NCBI GenBank assembly: GCA_030490835.1
Contig: CM059971.1
Coordinates: 125,024,564 to 125,088,563, forward strand
Origin: Annona cherimola
Taxonomy: Eukaryota > Streptophyta > Magnoliopsida > Magnoliales > Annonaceae
Reading direction: 5' to 3'
Length of the DNA: 64,000 nt
Shown here: positions 10,679 through 21,028 of the stretch, piece by piece
Layout: every line of letters begins with the position of its first letter
Position numbering within the stretch: the stretch's first letter is position 1
Translations under genes and position numbers: made by a program
Notes under the pieces: generated by a model
Seen by the model: only the letters and a program-made list of their open reading frames with translations
Told to the model about the DNA's origin: nothing
Databases searched by the model: none

Positions 10679-10994
10679 TGTATATAAAAATGTCGATTTT
10701 GCCCACACACCATTGTGTAAATAAAGATGAAATAAATTTCTGCTCCATTTTTATTATAATTTAAATAAAAAATATCAGATTCGTTTTATACAAAATATGA
10801 TAGAAATTTTATTTGAAATCTTTTTTTTACAAATGGTGCGAAGATAAAATCAACATTTTCGCAAGTAATTAATGTCTATTTCGTGTTGAGAATAATGGCA
10901 TAAACATCTAAGATATTAAAAGTATATTATTGTGGATGTGAGAAGAATTTCTGATATATCATGAGTACGAAAGAATAACAGCCAAATACACTAA
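10679..10994. other. AT-rich intergenic DNA, nothing recognised
   Basis: No ORF, repeat or RNA signal could be supported. The final TAA (10992-10994) is the left target site of the next MITE. Confidence 0.5.
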
Positions 10995-11285
10995 GGGTGT
11001 GTTTGGTTGGAGGTAAAACTTTTCATGAAAAGTTTTTGGAGTAGAAGTTGTCAAATCAATAGAAAGTGATGTGATATAATAGGAGTAATGATGAGGAGTA
11101 AAGAGAATAAAGTTAAAATAGATAGGTTAGTTGTATGGGTAGTTGTGTAGAAATGATTGAAAAATAGGGTAGTTTATATAGAAAAATGTGAAAAAATAAT
11201 TAAAAAATAGAATAATTATGGAGAGTGAAAAGTTTTAGATTGAAAAGTTTTAGTTGACACTTTTTTGCCCTAAACAAACACACCC
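10995..11285 (+). mobile_element. Tourist-like MITE, best-preserved copy
   Basis: 291 bp, starting GGGTGTGTTTG and ending CAAACACACCC, an exact 11-bp terminal inverted repeat. Flanked by TAA on both sides (10992-10994 and 11286-11288). A 3-bp TAA/TTA duplication and a GGG...TGTTTG terminus fit PIF/Harbinger-derived Tourist MITEs. The interior has GATGTGATATAATAGGAG, AAAATAGATAGGTTAGTTG and GAGAGTGAAAAGTTTTAGA blocks that identify more than ten decayed relatives in this window. Confidence 0.85.
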
Positions 11286-11654
11286 TAAATATGTGGGAAA
11301 AAAAATCAAATCCCAGACTTCCTAGCCATGCATGGTCCGAAAAGAAGGTTAGGACAAGCCCAACTTGCTACTGTTCGCATGTGCTACGATTGATGTCTGG
11401 GTGGTAACACCTCACGTCGCCACTTCCGTCGCGTTCCTCTCGCATTGCGAATCAGAATTTGGAATCATCCGACGGGATGCAACCACTGTTTCACATGTGG
11501 CGTGGAGTACCAAGACAGGAAGAAATTGAGTGTTCATAACCGATGACACGTCTGCCGCCACGCAAGGAACGTCACATGCGTTGTGACCTGCATTAAACAA
11601 TTCATGCGTACCGCTCAGACGGATGGAGTACCTTCAGGTCGGCCTATCCACGTC
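11286..11654. other. GC-balanced intergenic segment
   Basis: 11330-11650 is GC-richer than its surroundings. The single short minus-strand ORF has no recognisable motif. No gene is supported. Confidence 0.4.
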
Positions 11655-11909
11655 GGTTTGGATAGTGATGAAATTTTTCGATAATAAATTTTTGGTATAA
11701 AAATTGTAAAAATAAAAATATAATATAATATAATAAGAGTAATGATAAGAAACAAAGAAAATAAAATTAAAATAAGTAAGTTATTCATATGAGTAATTGT
11801 ATAAAAATTGAAAAGTAGTTAATTGTATATGAAGACACGAAAAAATTGATAAAAATTAAGATAACTATTAAAAATAAAAAGTTTTTACTTGTTAAATAAA
11901 TATACCCGA
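11655..11909 (+). mobile_element. Tourist-like MITE, decayed copy
   Basis: Same block order as the 10995 copy (GTTTGGATAGTGATG... AAAATTAAAATAAGTAAG... AAATATACCC) with heavy divergence. A 20-bp block ending AAGTTCATAGTTTC is repeated just beyond it (about 11909-11930 and 11953-11972). Confidence 0.6.
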
Positions 11910-12181
11910 AGTAAGTTCATAGTTTCTTGTTTTATCATTAAACAAACATACCTGAAGTAAGTTCATAGTTTCTCCCTAGCATGACATTCAATTCCATTAA
12001 TGTAGAGTAAGTTCTAAAGTATTGATACTCATGACCAACACGATTTGCTCAGATGTAATTAATATATTTTTATGAATTATATTATGATTTAAATATATGA
12101 AATATATTCCATCAAAAAATATATATAATAGATGTAAGATTCGTATAAAATTTGTAATTTTTAAATTTAAGGTGACTCTAG

Positions 12182-12433
12182 CATTTGATAAAATTTTTGA
12201 ATAAAAATTTGTTGTGTAAAACTTTATTAAACAAAATAATGTATGTGATACGATAAAGATAATGATGATGAGTAAAAAATAAAATTGAAATCGATAGAAT
12301 AGTTATATGGGTAATGGTGACAAAATAATTAAAAAATAGGTTTGTTGTGTAGAAAAATTGGAAATGATTAAAAATATAATAGATGTGAAGAGTAAAAAGT
12401 TTTAAATTGACAAATTTTCATAATTGTCAAACG
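12182..12433 (+). mobile_element. Tourist-like MITE, decayed copy
   Basis: Recognised by the shared internal order: ATGTGATACGATAAAG, ATGATGATGAGTAAA, ATTGAAATCGATAGAATAG, GAAGAGTAAAAAGTTTTAAA, and a final GTCAAACGCAT. The termini are eroded. Confidence 0.55.
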
Positions 12434-12827
12434 CATCTGCAGTATGAAAACTATTTTAATTAATAGATTTGGAATTGAAATCAAAACTCACCTAACTTTC
12501 AAAAAATTAAATAGGATAAATCTTGAACCGACTTAACTTAAAATAAAATATCTTAGAAGTTTTCAAAAAATATAATAAATATACGGTTGATTCGAAACCA
12601 GAACCGCCCCGCTTAATTGGTTGCACCCATGAAAAAATATTATATACAGCTCTCTTTTTTCTTTTTTCTTTTTCTTTTTGTTTGCGGGTGATAAAGCTCT
12701 CCTTTGGTGACGAGGAAATGGGAAAAAATTGCTCCTGCATATTACACCCCTTCCACGTGACCTGAGTCACCTGACATTCAGTTATCATACTTTTCATCAT
12801 GAAAAATGATTATTTCAGACTTGCTGA
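12434..12827. other. Intergenic, no gene seen
   Basis: Contains a pyrimidine run at 12654-12680. A minus-strand ORF of 97 codons spans it but is lysine-rich low complexity with no domain, so it is not called. Confidence 0.4.
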
Positions 12828-13186
12828 AATGGCATCCTTTCAAGCCGGTCCAAAAAATATAATTTTTTGTGTTAGTCTTGGTATATTCAATTTATAAAAT
12901 AAATTTACCATTTTTGAAATGTATATATATTTATTTAAAAATTCTATATATAGGGTATTTTAGTTATATTGTAACAAATTTTGATTAAAAATTGACTAAA
13001 ATACTATTATATTTAGAATTCAAAATAAATATATATACAACTTTAAAAATGATAGACATTGATTTATACATTAAATGTATTTACATTACCATTTTTATAA
13101 AAAATTTAAAAACAAAAAATATTTTTTTTTTACCATTTAAAATGGTCTCATTTTGGACCAGTCTAAAATGATTTGGCCCTTTAATC
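12828..13186. mobile_element. AT-rich foldback element
   Basis: Near-palindromic along its length. The outer arms contain CCGGTCCAAAA on the left and TTTTGGACCAGTC on the right. The inner arms TATTTTAGTTATATTGTAAC and TTGACTAAAATACTATTA are inverted versions of each other. No coding capacity. Confidence 0.6.
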
Positions 13187-13866
13187 ATTTTTTTATATAT
13201 TTTTAGCTTGTTTTAACTTTATTTTCTTTACTATTAATCGTTAACTCTTTCATTTTATTAGATTTTAAATATAGGAATATTTTAATCAGGTTTAAACATT
13301 TTATTCAAAATAACTACAATACTCCTATATTTAAAATTTTAAATAAATATACACACATCTCAAAAAATATTAAAACTTTGTTTTTTCTAAATATGTCTAC
13401 ATTAATATTTTTAATAAAAAGAAATGAAATCAAAAAATATTTTTTAGTCCGTTTTGAAATCATCAATCCCCGCAATTAATACCTTTTTCAATTTTTATAT
13501 TTTTATGAAATTATCTCATCTATATTAACTTCATTTTTTTAACTCTTAATCATTAACTTTGCCACATCACATTACTCGGTAGCCTTTTTAAAAAAAAAAT
13601 CCTCTGTTTTTGTTTCTCAGTAACAAATGTAGTGCTCGGTCAAAATAACAAATAGTCAGACCTAAAGGATAGGGCTAATAAAATTTTGATGGGTAGCTTT
13701 TATGGGTTTAAAACTTTTAAATGTGGATTAATAGTGCTAGTATATCATCCATCAGATTCTGTCAAATCCCCGACCATAGCAATACCTTGCAGGAGACGAA
13801 GGTGCATTGGGATATTTTTTGGCCTCTACGATGGACAACACACGAGAAAGGGAGTGCCTAAATGCA
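13187..13866. other. AT-rich intergenic DNA
   Basis: 13260-13440 is a further degraded foldback core. A 75-codon plus-strand ORF at 13686-13913 has no recognisable domain and runs into the next repeat, so it is not called. Confidence 0.4.
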
Positions 13867-14128
13867 TGTGGGTGCACTTAGGCTTGATCCACCCAGGCGT
13901 ATTTAATTTTTAATTTTTTTAAAAAAAATTTATACATATTTAATACGTGTATTAATTTTTATCATTTTTAGAAATTTGTAGACTTTTTTTAAATTTTATA
14001 AAGTGGAATTTTTAGTAATTTAAGTATTAAATAACTTAGATTAAAAGTTGTATACAAAATTTAAAAAAAAAATAAAAAAAATGAATATTTTCACCCAAGT
14101 ACACCAAATGTAAGTACACCTTGGTGCA
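13867..14128. mobile_element. Foldback element with GGTGCAC ends
   Basis: The left arm starts GGGTGCACTTAGGC, the right arm ends CACCTTGGTGCAC. Between them lie inverted copies of the AT-rich core (CATATTTAATACGTGTATTA). Confidence 0.5.
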
Positions 14129-14343
14129 CAAGATTATGTCCTGCATAAAAATTAGGATTGTGAATGGGTTATATAGACATTAACTAGACATCACTATTTT
14201 GAAATAAGATTACCTAACAATTTTATTACTATATAAGTCATAAATTGAAAGATATTTTTATAAAAAAAAATTAGTTTTTCTTCTGTCATATGAATTTATA
14301 TTTTAAAATAGATTTAATCAAACAAAATATTTTTAATATTAAT
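14129..14343. other. AT-rich intergenic DNA, nothing recognised
   Basis: Spacer between a foldback element and a run of MITEs. No coding or RNA signal. Confidence 0.4.
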
Positions 14344-14618
14344 GGGTGTATTTGTTTACATTAAAAAAAATTTAAACTAAAACTTTTCGCCTACCATAAT
14401 TATCATATTTTTTAATCATTTTTCGCATTTTTCTATATAACTATTATACTTTTCAAACAGTTCTACTTAACTACTTATGTAATTAACTTATTTATTTTAA
14501 TTTTATTCTATCGACTCTTTATTATTACATCTATCATATCGCATCATTTTATTTTATTTCAAAACTATTACATCAAAAATGGTTCATCAAGAAGTTTTAT
14601 CACTTTCTAAACACACCC
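14344..14618 (-). mobile_element. Tourist-like MITE (reverse)
   Basis: Starts GGGTGTATTTG and ends AAACACACCC. The internal blocks are the reverse complement of the 10995 copy (CATAATTATCATATTTTTTAA, CTATCGACTCTTTATTATTAC). First of three adjoining copies. Confidence 0.7.
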
Positions 14619-14869
14619 TAAATCAAAACTTTTCAATCTATAACCTTTTTTACTTCCAATAACTATCTTGTTTTTTAATTACTTCTTGATATATTCATGT
14701 ACAACCGTTATGTTTTTAATCATTTCTACATGACTACCTACACTAGTAATCTATCTATTTTTACTTTATTTTGTTTACTACTTGTCATCACTCCTATTAC
14801 ATCATGTCATTTTTTCTCATTTTAAAAATGTTTATAAGAATTTTTTTTATCACTTTCCAAACATACTCT
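14619..14869 (-). mobile_element. Tourist-like MITE (reverse), decayed
   Basis: Abuts the previous copy. Contains AAAACTTTTCAATCTATAAC, TACTTGTCATCACTCCTATT and a final CTTTCCAAACATACTC. Reverse orientation and diverged. Confidence 0.65.
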
Positions 14870-15139
14870 CGGTGTGTTTAGGAAATGAAAAAACATTTAA
14901 ATGAAAAATTGTTCATGTAAAAATAATATGATATGACATTAGTAATGATTAGAAATCATGCGAATAAGGTTAAAATACATAAGTTAATTGTACAGATAGT
15001 TGATATAAATGATTAAAAGCTCAAATAATTTGTATAAAAATATATGAAGAAATAATTAAAAATAAAATAGTTGTCGAGAGTAAAAAGTCGTAGATTAAAT
15101 TTTTTTGTTATAAAGTTTTATGGTAAAACAAGCACACCC
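14870..15139 (+). mobile_element. Tourist-like MITE (forward)
   Basis: Starts CGGTGTGTTTAGGAAATG and ends CAAGCACACCC. Same internal order as the 10995 copy. Head-to-head with the preceding reverse copy, sharing the CTCGGTGTG junction. Confidence 0.7.
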
Positions 15140-15202
15140 TCTATATATTTATTTACTTGGTTTGTAACTTGAACTAAACTAATTTATATACGAGAAGCGA
15201 TC

Positions 15203-15577
15203 CTGTTAGCCCAGGTTATGCAAATGCCCTACTTAGCCCACCTCAAAAAACTATTTAAAAATACTTTTTTTAGCTTTTTTCTCCACACACTTATTTTATA
15301 TAAGTGTATGTAACATATAAACCAAAATTTACCTTTTTTTTGTATGTGTGTATATTTTTTGAGATTTTTAAATATTTATATGTATACATGTGTTTAAAAT
15401 ACCTTTATGTTTAAAAATATTTAGAAAATATACACACATATTCAAAAATGGTAAAACTTGTTTTGTAGGTTAAAAACACTTCGATAAATAAGCGCATGGA
15501 GAAAAAACAAAAAAATATTTTTAAATAGGTGTTTTGAGATGGGCTAAGTGGGACATTTGTTTAACCCGAGCTAATAG
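15203..15577. mobile_element. Second-type foldback element, 375 bp
   Basis: The arms are inverted repeats of about 60 bp or more. The left arm contains CTGTTAGCCCAGGTTATGC, then CTACTTAGCCCACCTCAAAA. The reversed right arm contains CTATTAGCTCGGGTTAAAC, then CCACTTAGCCCATCTCAAAA. The inverted similarity continues inward through TATTTAAAAATA and CTCCACACACTTATTT. No clear target duplication and no ORF. Confidence 0.75.
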
Positions 15578-15764
15578 AATAATTCATCTTTATATATAAG
15601 TTTAACTTAAGATTGGGTTAAAGTTTAAAAAAATAGAATTGAATGCAGTATTGAATTAACATTGTACAAATAGTACTAGGTTGAAAAGACTCCAACTTTG
15701 ACTCAACTCAAAACGATTTATCCCTTTGGAAGTATGATATAATGCACTTGAGTGCACTTACTTT

Positions 15765-16060
15765 CGGTGTGTTTGGATGTAAAAATTTATTTTTTATATT
15801 TTAAATTTTTTTTATATAACTGTTAATCTAGGTATATTTAACAGTTATAATAATTTTTGGATACTTTTAGATTTTTTTATTTTTAAAAATCAATAATGAA
15901 AATGTCATTTATTTTCGAAAATAAAAATATATAAAAGTATCAAAAAATGGTAGAAATTAATATATATGTTAAATACATATAGATTAATAGTTGTATAAAA
16001 AATTTTAAAAATTTTAAAAAATAAGTCAAATGCACTGAATGTACCGTGGCTGAATGCACC
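15765..16060. mobile_element. AT-rich foldback element
   Basis: Inverted arms around the centre ATCAATAATGAAAATGTC. The left part has GTATATTTAACAGTTATAAT and the right part has TATATGTTAAATACATATAG with TTAATAGTTGTATAAAAAA. The right edge runs into TGAATGCACCCGCGCCCC. Confidence 0.55.
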
Positions 16061-16291
16061 CGCGCCCCTAGCATGAATGTGGCATCCACGTGAGCACTCC
16101 CGGGAGCCGACCGCAAGTCCACAACCGCGCAAGGCACATCGTCCAAATTCCATCCTCTTAAGAAGGTCAGCGTTGGAGTTCCAGTGCGCAGTGCGCACTC
16201 GCAGCTCGCCGTACTTTCATTGGAAACTCTGATTATATTAATTTTTTTATAAAAGAAACTCTGATTATTATTCTTATTATAAAATCGATGG

Positions 16292-16780
16292 ATGGATCAT
16301 AACATATTTATACCAGGCAGCGGCATGTCAAACGTGCATGTGCAGGACCGTTTTAAATATATCGGAAACACAGTTTCAGTTTTACAGCTTCCAACAGAGT
16401 GGATGGAGATAATAGAAATTGGTGTGATAAAGTGCACGTATGATGTTATTGGAAATTTCCTAGCCTACGCACCGTCCAAGGTAGGCTATTCTCAATCATC
16501 TTTCAACTATTTCTTCGCAGCTTCTTCTCGGATTACAGACGATCCACTCTTAAAATTTCGACTGAATGGGTCTGTTACCAACTTTAATAGACAATTGACG
16601 AAAACCATATCCATATTAGGCGTGTTTGGAAATTTTGTTCCCTCGCATGTTTGGTATAAAATTCAGATTGTTGGAAAAAGAGGATGTACTTCGCTCTTCC
16701 CACTCAAGAGGATGCTTTGCGACATAGACGCGGAGCTTGGTCGTAGCCGCGCTCATACATTTTTTTTTTTTTTTTTTTGA
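16292..16780 (+). CDS. Unrecognised 162-codon ORF, doubtful
   Basis: An open frame of 162 codons with balanced composition in otherwise AT-rich DNA, lying between a foldback element on the left and half of one on the right. The predicted protein begins MDHNIFIPGSGMSN, has mixed hydrophobic and polar segments, no signal peptide or clear membrane segment, and no motif that I recognise. The last residues are six Phe encoded by a poly-T run, so the real end, if there is one, is earlier. It may be a single exon of a lost gene or a fragment carried by the surrounding repeats. No function is proposed. Confidence 0.25.
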   Translation: MDHNIFIPGSGMSNVHVQDRFKYIGNTVSVLQLPTEWMEIIEIGVIKCTYDVIGNFLAYAPSKVGYSQSSFNYFFAASSRITDDPLLKFRLNGSVTNFNRQLTKTISILGVFGNFVPSHVWYKIQIVGKRGCTSLFPLKRMLCDIDAELGRSRAHTFFFFFF

Positions 16781-16794
16781 AAATTTCTTTACCA

Positions 16795-16945
16795 GCATTG
16801 CTTTTTAAAAATTAAAAATAAATATCTAAAATACTCTAAAAATGGTAAAAATTTATACATATATTAAGTACACTTAAAATAATAATCTTGTAAAGAAATT
16901 TTTAAAAAATAAAAAAAAAGATGTATGCGCCGGGAGCATTGAATA
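16795..16945. mobile_element. Half of an AT-rich foldback element
   Basis: Contains AATAAATATCTAAAATACTC, then AAAATGGTAAAAATTTATAC, and ends near GCGCCGGGAGCATTG. This is the right arm only. Confidence 0.5.
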
Positions 16946-17884
16946 CGACAAACTCCCATAGAGGGGAGGGACAGCCAGCGGCATTCCAACATTGCACACG
17001 TGATGGCTGGAGCAAGTGAAGGATTTCCGGGCGTTTCTGAGATCTTGCAGTGGAGATACGCCGGACGCGCCGCCGGCAGCGGGGAAACACAGGGCACAAC
17101 AGGGTTGGTTGCCAAATCCCAACGAAGACCAGAGAGTACCTGGGCAGACTGCGTGGTGTGTGAATGCTGTCGTTTCTCTGCTGGGAGCGTCTCTATAACG
17201 ACAGCATGCCCTGCACCGTCGTCTCTACAAGACAAAAGAAAGACAAACCAAACATTTGGGCCATCCTATCCCTTTAATTCCACGAATGCGGGTGAAATTG
17301 GGATGGCAGTAATCAAGTAAATTACGTAAATTTTATTCTGATGACCCAATTTACAGAATTATAAAAAAAATAATTGAATTATAGCCTGCCAAGGCCCAAG
17401 TGTGTAATGCCTCGTCAAACATATCCATTCCGTTATCCAAAAAATCAGGTATGGATGAATCCGCGTACCTCTCGTTATTTTTTTCCCCCGAGAATACTAT
17501 TCTCAACCGAAAATGATGGGCGACCGTAATGGACATCCTTCCTTTTTAAGATTCCAAGAACCGCAAAAAAGAAAAAAACTTTTATGCGTCCACTATAATC
17601 CCCATGCCACGCTACATCCAAAATTTACAGCCCTGTAACAAAGATTTGGAATATTTTCCCCAAGTAGAAATCGCCCCACGAAATTATTTTAAATTAATTT
17701 TTTTAAAAAATAGTATTTTTACATAGTTTCCTCTCAAAAAAATATTATGCTCCATGACAAATTGCCCCATCAAAGATCCGGGCTTTGCACGACACAACAA
17801 CACAACATTGTTAGAATTGTCCATGTAAAGTGACTTGCATAAAATAGATTCTCAATTCAATGCAACATGTTAGATTGAAACTCT
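16946..17884. other. Intergenic; GC-balanced then AT-rich, no gene seen
   Basis: 16946-17320 has ORFs in several frames on both strands with no domain in any, typical of chance ORFs in GC-balanced sequence. 17320-17880 has no signal. Confidence 0.4.
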
Positions 17885-18205
17885 AGTGCACATTTTCTAA
17901 CATTTTTATCTAGTGCACATTTTCTAAATTTTTTATAAAATTATTAATTTTAATATACTTAACTTACATATTAATTTTTACTATTTTTAGAGATGCGTAT
18001 ATTTTTATCTTTAAAAATGAGGGGATTACTCATTTTTAGATGACTAAAATAACCATGTTTTAAAAATAAAAAATATATACCTTTAAAATAATAAAATTTA
18101 TTTCGTAGAATAAATACAACTAAATTAATAAATTTATAATATTTTTAAAAATAAAAAGAAATTTTGCACTTGAGCATATTTAAATTTCAATGCACCTAGA
18201 TGCAT
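17885..18205. mobile_element. AT-rich foldback element
   Basis: Left side TAGTGCACATTTTCTAA (duplicated at about 17884 and 17911), right side TGCACCTAGATGCA. The inner arms TTAATATACTTAACTTACAT and ATACAACTAAATTAATAAAT are inverted relatives of each other. Confidence 0.5.
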
Positions 18206-18439
18206 TCAACTAAAACTTAATAAAATAATAATTTTTCATCCTATACAGTATTTATCATGCATTAGGAATTGTGATTAGAAAAAACTTTATTTTTATGGGG
18301 ATGTATTTTACATCCATCTCACATTAGTTACAATCAACTACTCCCATGGTGAGAGACAAACTTATGAAGTCTCCCGTAGTGGGGAGAATCAAGCATGGAT
18401 GGTTGGCAAGGATGTTGGCGTCTCTGACCAACAAACGAA
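18206..18439. other. Spacer, no gene seen
   Basis: Short intergenic stretch between a foldback element and a tandem array. Nothing is recognised. Confidence 0.4.
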
Positions 18440-19135
18440 GCTAGCTTTCATATCGCATGAAATTTAATAGGAGTAATATTTTTACATAAATTTAGGTTAA
18501 TAATTAAAAATACAAAAAGATGAAATACATAAAATAGTTACACTAATAACTAATTAAAATTTTAAATTGATGATTAGATAATAAGTAAGAAGTTAGGTTC
18601 TCTCTTATACGCCTTGCAGTTATTTTATATCGCTAGTACTAGTATTGTAGGGATAAGTGTGGAGAAATATTGTCATGCACTCAGGAGTATCATTTTAGTT
18701 ATTTAGATAAATTTTACTGGGCTTGATTCAAGTACGATTTCATGTTGCATGAAATTCAACGGGGATAGTATTTTTATGTGAAGATGGGTTAATAATTATA
18801 AGTACAAAAAGGATGAAATAGATAAAATAGTTGCATAAGAAATAATTAAAATTTAAATTGATAATTAGATAGTTATTTCATGTTCTCTCTTGTATAAGTC
18901 TACTTGTAGTTATTCTATACTAGACTTATAGTTATTCTATACTACTAGTATTAGTATAATAGGGATAAGTGTCGGGAAATAATGTCCTGCACTCAACGGT
19001 ATTGTTTGAGTTATTCAGATAAATTCAAGTACGGTTTCATATCACATGAAATTCAATAGGTGTAATATTTTTATGTAAAAATGGGTTAATAATTAAGCCA
19101 AAAAAAGATGAAATAGATAAAATAATTGCATATAG
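18440..19135. repeat. Tandem array, about 2.3 units of ~290-300 bp
   Basis: Unit starts at about 18446, 18746 and 19034, each reading TTTCATATCGCATGAAATT or close to it, followed by TTAATAATTA and GATGAAATAGATAAAATA. The third unit is cut short at the GGCGGCCAG boundary near 19135. Units are diverged at perhaps one base in eight. Non-coding. Confidence 0.85.
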
Positions 19136-19224
19136 GCGGCCAGTAAAAAATATACGTACGAAAAGGACTGGCACCTCTATTCCGACGACCATTCTGTACA
19201 TGTGGCAGGTGAAAATAAAATGAT

Positions 19225-19415
19225 TGCGAGTTTCAGAGCCTCCAGCTAGATGGCCCACATGAAATATGGCCAGGAGGAAAAGGGGGGGAGTTTCAGAGCC
19301 TCCAGCTAGATGACCATACCCACATGAAATATGGCGAGGAGGAAAACGGGGGGAAGTTTCAGAGCCTCCAGGTAGATGGGCCACATGAAATATGGCCAGG
19401 AGGAAAACGAGGGGG
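19225..19415. repeat. Minisatellite, 3 units of ~60-66 bp
   Basis: Three copies of GTTTCAGAGCCTCCAGCTAG followed by an ACATGAAATATGGCCAGGAGG block and a G-run (copies start near 19229, 19290 and 19356). The middle copy has a 6-bp insertion (ACCATACCC against GGCCC). G-rich on the plus strand. Confidence 0.9.
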
Positions 19416-19438
19416 GTGGGGGGTTGGGGGGCGGGTGC

Positions 19439-19809
19439 TGATTTGTTGCACCCGGGAGCACGCAGCTCTCTCAGCTCCCAGGTGCATATATATATATATA
19501 TTATAAAATTATTAATTCAGGTGTATTTAATATATGTATAAATTTTTACTATTTTTGAAGTATTTTAGATATTTATTTTTTATTTTTAAAAATCAGTGGC
19601 ATTTTAGGTAATTTAAATTACTAAAATACCACCGATTTTCAAAAATAAAAAATAAATATCTAAAATACCCCCAAAATGGTAAAATTTATACACATGTTAA
19701 ATACACATAGATTAATAATGTTATAAAAAAATTTCAAATAAAAATAAAAATAATAAGTATATGCACCCGGGAGCAGGGAGCGCTGCCTGCTCCTGGGTGC
19801 AACAAATCA
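19439..19809. mobile_element. AT-rich foldback element, best-preserved, 371 bp
   Basis: Ends TGATTTGTTGCACCC and GGGTGCAACAAATCA, an exact 15-bp inverted repeat. Each end carries its own small hairpin (GCACCCGGGAGC near 19448; GCACCCGGGAGCAGGGAGCG near 19764 with CCTGCTCCTGGGTGC). The AT core is a near-perfect inverted repeat centred near 19622 (CATTTTAGGTAATTTAAATT, then ACTAAAATACCACC). No target duplication was identified. The reference copy for the family in this window. Confidence 0.8.
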
Positions 19810-20859
19810 AGCCCAGAAAAAAGGGAACCCCAAATATGAAGAGCACTGCTATTTTACTCTTAGAATTAGCTTTTTGCGATGCTTGATGAAACATCTGAAT
19901 CGTTTATTATTCATAATTTTTGCATTAAAGATGTTATGTGAAAAATTAAATTTATTGGATATGTGTATAATTTGTCATAATTAGTATTTAGAAATGAAAT
20001 TTAAACTACTAGTGCGTATATACTGATTTTTAACATTAATTACTTATTTTAAAATCAAATCTGTACATTTATATTTAGCAAAGTAAAATATACTTATAAC
20101 AAAAATTATGATAATATAATATTCATGTAACTGATATTAATTCAAAAATAAATACTTAGCAACTCAAAAATAAATTTATTGCTAAAAATCATATAAATGT
20201 CAAAATTTGATTTGATGATATTAAATTTAAGTAAAATACAGTTAATGATTTAAATATTGAAATTAAACCACATATACACTTTTTAAAGTGCGAGAAATGC
20301 TTAAATGAATCCCATTTTTACGAAATCTCTTTCATTTTTAATATCTTGATGATTAATAAAAAATTTATTTCATCTATTGTATTTAATATCATTTATAGTA
20401 TTTTAAAAATTCTTTCATTTATTTAGTATTACTATGCATGAAGTCCATTGACAAACATATAAAATTAACGTAATAAAATAATTTAATATTAAATATTAAT
20501 TTTAAAAACGTATTTTCAATATTTAAACTATTTAAAATATTATTTTTAGATGAATAAATAATTTTTATATTTATAAATAGTTTTAAAGATATTTCATAAT
20601 TTATATATGAATATATTTTTCGGGATGGGAAGAACCCAGCGAATAGGAGTCGTCCGAGGGTACTTCCCATATCGAAGGTAGATGGCCATCCACTAAAAAA
20701 ATGCTGCCGCCATTTAAGATATGATGCAGTAGGCTATCCATCTACGTTTCAAAATGGACGGTCGAGATCCACCGCCCACAGCCTGACTCAGAAGCCACAA
20801 CACTCCATGTTAGGACTATAATATTTGGAGAGTTGGATTCGCGGTCTCCTTCGGGATAT
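19810..20859. other. AT-rich intergenic, then promoter-side DNA of the ARM gene
   Basis: 19810-20610 is AT-rich with no coding signal. 20640-20860 is GC-balanced and lies upstream of the ARM-repeat gene, so it may hold its promoter. No convincing TATA box was identified. Confidence 0.4.
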
Positions 20860-20939
20860 CTATGCCTGTTTTCGTGCCCTTAAAAAACTGCCTCTTGCAT
20901 GTGACTGAAAACTCTGTTTCCTGCAACCAGGAAGGCTCG

Positions 20940-20942
<3 letters not shown>

Positions 20943-20978
<36 letters not shown>
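20943..20978 (+). repeat. (CT)n microsatellite in putative 5' UTR
   Basis: About 18 CT units, 50-85 bp upstream of the ARM-gene start codon. CT-rich tracts are common in plant 5' UTRs and core promoters, so it probably lies in or beside the leader. Confidence 0.95.
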
Positions 20979-20981
<3 letters not shown>

Positions 20982-21028
20982 ATAGGAACAGATCTCTTTA
21001 AAGGAGGCAGAAAAAGAACGGTTTCTCA

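Noticed and set aside
18440..19415. CRISPR-like array
   Set aside because: Repeats are adjacent tandem units without unique spacers, in a plant nuclear context.
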